From positions 1,568,751 to 1,632,750 of the forward strand of contig NC_058058.1 of NCBI RefSeq assembly GCF_020085105.1: DNA of 64,000 nucleotides, read 5' to 3'. The notes beneath the pieces are model-generated. The model was not told the DNA's origin. It searched no databases and worked only from the letters and a program-made list of their open reading frames with translations. Position 1 is the stretch's first letter. Each line of letters begins with the position of its first letter. This document shows, in pieces, positions 56,508 to 64,000 of the stretch. A program made the position numbers and the translations under genes. This DNA is from Siniperca chuatsi (Eukaryota; Chordata; Actinopteri; Centrarchiformes; Sinipercidae).

Positions 56508-59500
56508 CCCTCCTTGAACCGCCACCTTAACGTGGTGGAGGGGTTTGAGTACCCGAATGACCCTGGGAGCTATGTTGTCTGGGGCTTTATGCCCCTGGTA
56601 GGGTCACCCATGGCAAACAGGTCCAGGGTGACGGGTCAGACCAAGAGCGGTTCAGAAGACCCCAATGGATTATTCAAAATCAAGGCCAGTTACGTCGCCC
56701 GGATTGGCGCTACCGTGGCCCCACCCTGGAGCCAGGCCTGGGGTGGGTGCCCGGCGAGCGCCTGGTGGCCGGGCCTTTCCCCACGGGGCCCGGCCGGGCA
56801 CAGCCCGAAGGAGCGACGTGGGGCCGTCCTCCGTGGACCCACCACCCGCAGGAGGATCCGTAAGGGGCTGGTGCAGAGAGATCTGGGCGGCAGTCGAAGG
56901 CAGGGGCTTCGCGACCAGATCTCCGGACACAGAAACTGGCTCTAGGGACATGGAATGTCACTGGCTGGGGGAAGGAGCCTGAGCTTGTGCGGGAGGTTGA
57001 GCGTTACCGGCTAGATATAGTCGGACTCGCCTCCACGCACAGCCTGGGCTCTGGAACCCGTCTCCTCGAGAGGGGCTGGACGCTCCATTTCTCTGGCGTT
57101 GCCCGGCGGGGAGAGGCGGCGGGCTGGTGTGGGCCTGCTCATAGCCCCACAGCTCAGTCGTCACGTGTTGGGGTTCACCCCAGTGAACGAGAGGGTCGCG
57201 TCCCTCCGCCTCCGGGTGGGGGACAGGTCTCTCACTGTTGTGGCGGAGTACCAGGCCTTCTTGGGGTCCCTGGGAGGGGTACTAGACAGTGCACCGCCCG
57301 GGGACTCCGTTGTTCTACTGGGGGACTTCAACGCCCACGTGGGCAACGACAGTGACACCTGGAGAGGGGTAATCGGAAGGAACGGCCCCCCTGATCTGAA
57401 CCCGAGCGGTGTTCAGTTGTTGGACTTCTGTGCTAGTTACAGTTTGTCCATAACTAACACCATGTTCAAGCACAAGGGTGTCCATCAGTGCACGTGGCAC
57501 CAGGACACCCTAGGCGGAGGTCGATGATCGACTTTGTTGTCGTATCATCTGACCTCCGGCCGCGTGTCTTGGACACTCAGGTGAAGAGAGGGGCGGAGCT
57601 GTCAACCGATCACCACCTGGTGGTGAGTTGGATCCGCTGGCGGGGAGGAAGCCGGACAGACTTGGCAGGCCCAAGCGTATCGTGAGGGTCTGCTGGGAGC
57701 GTCTGGCGGAGCCCTCTGTCAGCAGGGTCTACAACTCACACCTCCGGGAGAGCTTCTCCCAGATCCCGGGAGGTTGGGGACATTGAGTCCGAGTGGACCA
57801 TGTTTTCCACCTCCATTGTCGATGCGCGCGGCTCGTAGCTGTGGTCGCAAGGTTTCTGGTGCCTGTCGCGGCGGCAATCCCGAACCCGGTGGTGGGCGCC
57901 GGAAGTAAGGGATGCCGTCAGGCTGAAGAAGGAGTCCTATCGGGCCTTGTTGGCTCGTGGGAGTCCCGAGGCAGCTGACAGGTACCGGCAGGCTAAGCGT
58001 GCTGCAGCCCGTGCGGTCACAGAGGCAAAAACTCAGGACTGGGAGAGGTTCGGAGAGGCCATGGAGGAGGACTATCGGTCGGCCTCAAAGAAATTCTGGC
58101 AAACCGTCCGACGGCTCAGGAGGGGGAAGCAGTGCTTCACCAACACCTTATGCGGTGCGGGTGGAGAGCTGTTGACCTCGACTGGGGATGTTGTCGGACG
58201 GTGGAAGGAATACTTTGAGGATCTCCTCAATCCCGCTGTCACGTCTTCCGAAGAAGAAGCGGAGGCTGGGGACCGGAGGCGGACTCATCCATCACCCTGG
58301 CCGAAGTCACTGAGGTTGTTGGCAAGCTCCTTGGTGGCAAGGCTTCGGGGGTGGATGAGATCCGTCCTGAGTATCTTAAGTCTCTGGATGTTGTGGGACT
58401 GTCTTGGCTGACACGTCTCTGCAACATCGCGTGGCGATCTGGGACAGTGCCTCTGGACTGGCAGACCGGGGTGGTGGTCCCTCTGTATAAGAAGGGGACC
58501 GGAGGGTGTGTTCCAATTACAGAGGATCACACTTCTCAGCCTCCCGGTAAGGTCTATTCCAGGGTACTGGAGAGGAGAATTCGTCCGATAGTCGAACCTC
58601 GGATTCAGGAGGAGCAGAGTGGTTTTCGTCCCGGTCGTGGAACACTGGACCAGCTCTATACTCTCCATCGGGTGCTCGAGGGTTCATGGGAGTTTGCCCA
58701 ACCAGTCCACATGTGCTTTGTGGATCTGGAGAAGGCATTCGACCGTGTGCCCCGGGGCGCTTTGTGGGGAGTGCTCTGGGAGTATGGGGTCCGGGGCCCT
58801 TTGCTAAGGGCTGTCCGGTCCCTGTATACCCGGAGCAGGAGCTGTGTTCGCATTGCAGTAAGTCAGACCTGTTCCCGGTGCATGTTGGACTCCGCCAGGG
58901 CTGCCCTTTGTCACCGGTTCTGTTCATAATTTATATGGACAGAATTTCTAGGCGCAGTCAGGGGCCGGAGGGTGTCGGTTTGGGAACCACAGGATCTCAT
59001 CTCTGCTGTTTGCAGATGATGTCGTTCTGATGGCTTCTTCAAACCGGGACCTGCAGCATGCACTGGGACGGTTTGCAGCCGAGTGTGAAGCAGCTGGGAT
59101 GAGAATCAGCTCTTCCAAATCTGAGGCCATGGTTCTTGACCGGAAAAGGTGGCTTGCCCTCTTCGGGTGGGCGGGAGTCCTTGCCTCAAGTGGAGGAGTT
59201 CAAGTATCTCGGGGTCTTGTTCACGAGTGAGGGACGGATGGGCGTGAGATTGACAGGCGGATCGGTGCAGCGTCTGCAGTGTTGCGGGCGCTGTACCGGA
59301 CCGTTGTGGTAAAGAAGGAGCTGAGTCGAAAGACAAAGCTCTCGATTTACGGTCAATCCACGCTCCTGCCCTCACCTATGGTCATGAGCTTTGGGTAGTG
59401 ACCGAAAGGACAAGATCGCGGATACAAGCGGCGAAATGGGCTTCCTCCGCCCGAGTGGCTGGGCGCTCCATTAGAGATAGGGTGAGGACGTCAGTCACAC

Positions 59501-59824
59501 GGGGAGCTCGAGTAGAGCCGCTGCTCCTCCACGTCGAGAGGAGCCAGCTGAGGTGGCTAGGGCATCTGATCCGGATGCCTCCTGGACGCCTCCCTCGGGA
59601 GGTGTTCTGGGCATGTCCCACCGGAGGCGGCCCCGGGAAGACCCAGGACACGCTGGAGGGACTATGTCTCTCGGCTGGCCTGGGAACGCCTCGGGATCCC
59701 CGGAGGAGCTGGAGGAAGTGTCTGGGGCAAAGGAAGTCTGGGAGTCCCTGCTTAGACTGCTGCCCCCGCGACCCGGCCCCGGATAAGCGGAAGAAGATGG
59801 ATGGATGGATGGATGGATGGATGG
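56508..59824 (+). mobile_element. Rex3 (RTE-clade) LINE, near full length
   Basis: A 3317-bp insertion flanked by a 12-bp duplication, ATATGTAAATCC (56496-56507 and 59825-59836); clusters 1 and 2 have the empty site. The tail is (ATGG)n from 59796. Parts in order: GC-rich 5' region from 56508; an AP-like endonuclease ([14 protein letters not shown] about 57313-57354, [16 protein letters not shown] about 57520, STDHHLVVSW about 57603); reverse transcriptase (DWQTGVVVPLYKKG about 58456, GFRPGRGTLDQLYTL about 58621, FVDLEKAFDRVPRG about 58718, FADDVVLMASS about 59010); a C-terminal GHLIRMPPGRLPREVF. The bases at 58459-58478 and 58896-58916 match, from memory, the published Rex3 PCR primer sites. 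The coding region is split over several frames by small indels, so it is inactive. Confidence 0.9.
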
Positions 59825-59836
59825 ATATGTAAATCC

Positions 59837-59930
59837 ATTAAAAATTAAATTCTTTCCTTTTGTCATCTCTTTTATTTGTCTTTGCGGTTGAACTCTTCAG
59901 CAGAAGCCGTATGCAAATATTTCCAGGGTT
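59837..59930. other. Continuation of the C5 downstream flank after Rex3
   Basis: Picks up the cluster flank (ATTAAAAATTAAATTC) exactly where the other clusters continue. No gene. Confidence 0.5.
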
Positions 59931-60010
59931 AAATATGAAGATCACACTCTTTTTGTGTCTTTCTATGCTGATGATATACTGCTTTTTATTTCAGATGTTT
60001 AAAATATTTC
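59931..60010 (+). pseudogene. L1-like reverse transcriptase relic (YADD box), copy 5
   Basis: Keeps VSFYADDILLFISDV, with an earlier stop (TAA) than the other four copies. Confidence 0.65.
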
Positions 60011-60670
60011 TCATACTTACTTTATTTAAGGATAATTCATGTTCTTTGGATACACCCAAAACAATGACAATATTATAGTGCTTACCATTAAAACAATTCA
60101 GTAATAAGAGATGATTTGATGAGTGTTCATTAAAGCGTTCCTACCACAAGATTTAGTTCCAAAGGTTTATTATTACAGACAAATCTGTAATGACTATAGC
60201 AGAAAATAGTTTCAGTCAACAAGGCATTCAAATCTTTATGATAAAAAAGTGGCCTTATACCACGACCATCACTGGTTTGGACTAATCAAATAATAGTGAC
60301 GAGTTTTGTTTGACTGTATAAAGTCTTTTAATATAAAGTATGTATGGATATAAATTATGTAATGTTACTCATTCTTTCTAAAGTCATCATGGAGAAATTA
60401 CAACATTTTTGTGAGCTCAGTTTTTCTCTGGATTTCATACAGTCAGTGTTACCATTTAGAGAATCTCATTCAGCCACTTTGATATAAAACAATAAAACCA
60501 ACTGATTTGATGAAAACGTCTTTATTATCTGGAAACACTGAAATAATATTGAAACATTGCAACAAGCTAGTAAATATTGTTATTGAAACATGTCAAATAA
60601 AAGAGAGAGACAGTTGCAGAGTGAGAGCAGTATCAGAGTTAAACCAGTAGCAGAGTCCCAGTGAGTCGGG
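60011..60670 (-). other. C5 3' UTR and flank
   Basis: AT-rich. AATAAA (minus strand) at 60521-60526 is the C5 poly(A) signal. Nothing else is recognised. Confidence 0.55.
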
Positions 60671-61005
60671 TCAGGACTGGGGACACTGGTCTCTCCTCAG
60701 CGTCTCTGAGAGCGGAGTCTGGGATCCCTGGGTGGCCTCACAGGTCACAGAGCCCACCTTCCTCCACTGGTCTGCAGGGAGCCTCAGGGTGCTGCTCCAG
60801 CTGTAGTGGCCGTCCTTCTCCAGCACCCCGGGGCTCCTGCTCTCCTCCCAGCTGCTGCTGCTGCTGCTGCTGCTGCCGTCCACCTTCCAGGCCAGACTCC
60901 AGTCTGAGGGGAAGCCCTTGTTGGCCAGGCACATGAGCGTGGCCTTCCCCTGCTGCAGCTCCTCGCTGGAGGGGGGCAGCACCGTCAGGGTGGGACGGAC
61001 ATCAC
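60671..61005 (-). CDS. C5: Ig light-chain constant exon
   Basis: Eight Ser in the run and Val at residue 2 (DVRPTLTV), like C2. All Cys are present, ending DQCPQS. One silent difference (GGATCC for GGCTCC) in TQGSQT. Poly(A) signal 60521-60526. Intact. Confidence 0.93.
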
Positions 61006-61915
61006 CTAGGAGACACCAATCAGCTTAGAGGACAGGGACCACACAGCTGTCAATCAAACACCAGCAACTTGGACACCTTTACTGTGTGAGAGTGGATTTT
61101 CTCCTTTAAGGAGTTTCTGTCAGATGGTTTTTCTGCTCCACCAGTCACTCACTCACACATTGTTTCACTTCCCTTTAAGAAACCTCTCATGCATAACAGC
61201 ACAGAAAGAGTCCTCATATGACCTGAAAGACATCAAACTACACTGGAAATAAAAGAACCATATTTTAAACTTTAAAATACAAAAAAACACGTTTTTTATA
61301 TTATTTGAAGAAAACATCGAAATCCAGTTTGAATATATTTTTCAGTCATCTATGATTTCATTCAAAGTCCTGCTACATTTATACAAACATATTTACTGTC
61401 AAAACTGTCAAAAGGGCAAAAGTTAATCAGATGTACTGTTAAAAGACATTATCAGCCAACAATAACTGACGACCAGGTAAACTGTTCATCAGACAGATTT
61501 TAAAATACAAATAGCATCAGAGAATTGTAATACATTATTTCAAAGTGAGGTTAAAAGACAATTTGAGCCGTTTGAGACGATCAGAGATTTGGCAACATTT
61601 TTTTCTTCATTCACACTATTCAAAATAAGTTTTACTCAACTTCAAAGCAGTTTGAAAAGGAGAATTAAAGTGTTGTTTAATCTTTCCTACAGTTCAAGCT
61701 GTTCACATTTCACAAATGGAACATTTAAAGAGAAGTTCAGTAAAGCTGCTTTGAGTTCAACTTCATGGTTAAAGAGGATAAATGAACAATAAGATTGAGT
61801 CTTTAAAGTGATTTAGATCAGTCCAGTGGAAATTTATATCTACTACAAATGTTCAGACACAGAAATTAAAACCTAAACTGACGATACGATATTTAATATT
61901 TGTGCAGAAACTTAC
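61006..61915 (-). other. J-C intron of cluster 5
   Basis: Non-coding; the NF-kappaB-like site is lost (GAAATCCAGTTT). No gene. Confidence 0.5.
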
Positions 61916-61953
61916 TTCCAACATCCAGTCTGGTTCCTCCACCAAAAGTCCTC
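61916..61953 (-). CDS. J5-proximal: Ig light-chain J segment
   Basis: Encodes [12 protein letters not shown]. Donor GTAAGT 61910-61915. RSS: heptamer 61954-61960, 23-bp spacer, nonamer 61984-61992. Confidence 0.93.
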
Positions 61954-62273
61954 CACAGTGATACAAACTGATTGAGTCGTCGTACAAAAACCTCTCACTG
62001 CAGAGAGACACGGCTCTCTGACTTTGTCTGACAAAAGTCCTCAAGTTACAACTTTAATCTAAAAATCGAAATGCACGTCTTCTCTGCTACAAGCAATTAT
62101 AGTCATTACATTCATGATTTAATTTATAATACAAAACTGCACTTTGGTTTTTTAGACAAAACTGGATAGCAAAATATATAATCGCATATTTCAATTTCTA
62201 GAAAAAAATATATAATTGCAGAAAAGAAAATGATTCTCATGAATTAATGAAATACATCAAAAATTGAACTTAC

Positions 62274-62311
62274 TTCCAACATCCAGTCTGGTTCCTCCAC
62301 CAAAAGTCCTC
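62274..62311 (-). CDS. J5-distal: Ig light-chain J segment
   Basis: Encodes [12 protein letters not shown], identical to J5-proximal, whereas every other distal J begins YTFGGG. Donor GTAAGT 62268-62273. RSS: heptamer 62312-62318, spacer ending CGCCGT (distal type), nonamer 62342-62350. Confidence 0.93.
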
Positions 62312-62350
62312 CACAGTGATACAAACTGATTGAGTCGCCGTACAAAAACC

Positions 62351-62728
62351 TCTTACTGCAGAGAGACACGGCTCTCTGACTTTGAACACAACAAACTCAA
62401 CATAAACACTCCCTGTTTTTAAAATAATTATTTATTTCATATTATATTGATCAAACAAGGACACAATTTTCACAATTAATCATATTTTAATATGTGTTTT
62501 CCTTCATGTAAATGTGAAATTGTAATTATTCTAGTATTAAATTAAACCAAAAAAAGACACCCTTCAAGAAAATGTATCTGCAGTCATCAAAACCAATCCA
62601 CATGAAAATGATCACTGACACATTACTAATCAATACTTTGGAAAATGTATTGATCCATTGAGAAACAGCATCGTCAGAGTAATCCAAGTCCCTGCTGGAG
62701 TCAGTCAGAGCATTTCCATAGAGAGCCA
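62351..62728. other. Spacer between the distal J5 and the VB5 promoter
   Basis: AT-rich, no gene; as in the other clusters. Confidence 0.5.
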
Positions 62729-62854
62729 CTTTGCATCAGCAGCACCATGCTCCAGTGCTCTGGGAGAGTTTATAGTCCTGAGAGTTGAACACTGGATGAC
62801 TGACAGCTGTCCTTCATGACAACAGAAGCCACAGAAATCCTCCTCATCAAAAAC

Positions 62855-63336
62855 ATGACTTTGCTCTCCGTCCTCATCTGGACTCTCCTCTGCTTCACTC
62901 AGGGTGAGGAAAATCATTTTTCTGTGATGTGAAAATCATTTGGAGTGTAGCTGAGTTTCACCTCACCGTCTCATGTCCCGTGTTTCTTCTCTCTCCTCAG
63001 GGTCTGTTGGACAAAATGTTGTCGTGACTCAGCCAGCAGCCAAAACAGTGCAGCTGGGTCAAAGTGTCTCTATTGACTGTAAGGCCAGTCCAACAGTTGC
63101 TCACTACACTGGTTCACAATACTACCTGGTCTGGTACCAACAGAAAACTGGAGAAGCTCCTAAACTTCTGATCTACCTAACATCGGACAGATTTTCTGGA
63201 ATCTCCTCCAGATTCAGTGGAAGTGGAGCAGGGAATGGAGTTGACTTCACTCTGACCATCAGTGGAGTCCAGGCTGAAGATGCAGCAGTTTACTACTGTC
63301 AGAGTCATCATGCTATCAACAGTCAGTATGTGTTCA
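62855..63336 (+). CDS. VB5: Ig light-chain V gene, family B
   Basis: Leader exon 62855-62903, V exon 63001-63336. Mature start [21 protein letters not shown]1 [24 protein letters not shown]2 [11 protein letters not shown]3 [15 protein letters not shown]: heptamer 63337-63343, spacer AAAAAGCATTGT (the most diverged V spacer), nonamer 63356-63364. Octamer-like site 62729-62736. Intact. Confidence 0.93.
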
Positions 63337-63364
63337 CACAGTGAAAAAGCATTGTACAAAAACC

Positions 63365-63872
63365 TCCTCAGTCAGACTGAACAGAAACTGAACTGCTTGC
63401 TGCAGCTGGAAGCTACTGCAGAGACTGATACAGTTCACTGAGGACACACACACACACAGACACACACACACACACACCAGTTTTCCTCCTGAAGTTCAAA
63501 CAGTCCTCCTCAACGACCTGAAAGTTTCCTCAAATGAAGACACCAGTTCCAGTGAAGAAGCCCAATCAGACCATTAAAACCACAACAACAGCAGAGTCAG
63601 CTCCACTGATGTAGAGACACAAACAAGATTCAACATGTGAAACATCAACGTCCACACATCACACTGAAATCTCAGGACCCTGAAGCTCCATATCTGCAAT
63701 GCAACAAATGTTTTCACTGATGCTTCATAAACATAATGTATTCTGTGCCCATACAGTACATGTCACTGAACAAACTGATTGATGAAAGGCAGAAAATTTA
63801 ATTTAGGTTTGGACACATACAGTAGGTGTCTTCTCAGGTCCAGAATGTTGGACCCAATCTGCATCAAACCTG
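63365..63872. other. VB5 3' flank
   Basis: CA run with one GA interruption (about 63445-63477), then flank shared with VB1-VB4 but without the AACCATAACC repeat, and a segment (63805-63868) matching 15195-15260. No gene. Confidence 0.5.
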
Positions 63873-64000
63873 TGGCAGCATGGTGGCTCAGTGGTTAGTG
63901 CTGTCACTATCAATGTCACAGAAGGTCCTGGGTTGGGTTCCCGTGCAGGGCAGGGCCTTTTTCTGTGGAGTTTGCATGTTCTCCCCATGATTGCGTGGGT
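63873..64000 (+). mobile_element. tRNA-derived SINE head, DANA-like (cut by window end)
   Basis: GTGGCTCAGTGGTTAG resembles a pol III A box and GGTTGGGTTCC a B box. GTGGAGTTTGCATGTTCTCC follows, as in the zebrafish DANA SINE I recall. The 3' part lies outside the window. Confidence 0.6.

Overview
The window is a stretch of teleost fish genomic DNA carrying part of an immunoglobulin light-chain locus of the kappa-like class. The evidence for a teleost is the locus plan (short repeated V/J/C clusters with V genes facing the other way from J and C), a Rex3 LINE, a Penelope-like element, Tc1 relics and several dispersed repeats I associate with ray-finned fish. The species and the exact light-chain isotype (L1 or L3 type) cannot be fixed from the sequence alone.

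Layout. 1-660 is a 29-bp tandem array. 1842-3763 (minus) is a two-exon C2H2 zinc-finger gene, followed by its promoter and an ORF1-only LINE insertion (4058-5333). From about 5.3 kb to the end lie five light-chain clusters. On the plus strand there are eight V genes of family A (here VA1-VA8) and five V genes in a second slot (VB1-VB5; VB3 has a different V body). On the minus strand there are five constant exons (C1-C5), each preceded by two J segments. The order is VA1, C1, J, J, VB1, VA2, VA3, VA4, C2, J, J, VB2, VA5, VA6, C3, J, J, VB3, VA7, C4, J, J, VB4, VA8, C5, J, J, VB5. VA6 and VB2 are pseudogenes; the other eleven V genes look intact.

How it works. Every V gene has a two-exon structure (leader, then V exon), an octamer-like promoter element, and a 12-bp-spacer recombination signal (RSS). 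Every J has a 23-bp-spacer RSS and a GTAAGT donor that joins its C exon in frame through a shared Ser codon. All RSSs point the same way on the plus strand, so V-to-J joining must proceed by inversion. The 23-bp J spacer is the 12-bp VA spacer split by an 11-bp insert, which is the most striking pattern in the window.

History. A unit of about 16 kb (5516-20690 and 21341-36825) is tandemly duplicated. It carries a fragment of the zinc-finger promoter and a 29-bp array that has grown to a different length in each copy. Clusters 3-5 derive from a second, shorter duplication. Mobile elements (Rex3, Penelope-like, solo LTR, a teleost dispersed repeat) distinguish the clusters. V bodies differ mainly in the CDRs against near-identical flanks, and small indels are discordant between duplicated partners, which suggests gene conversion.
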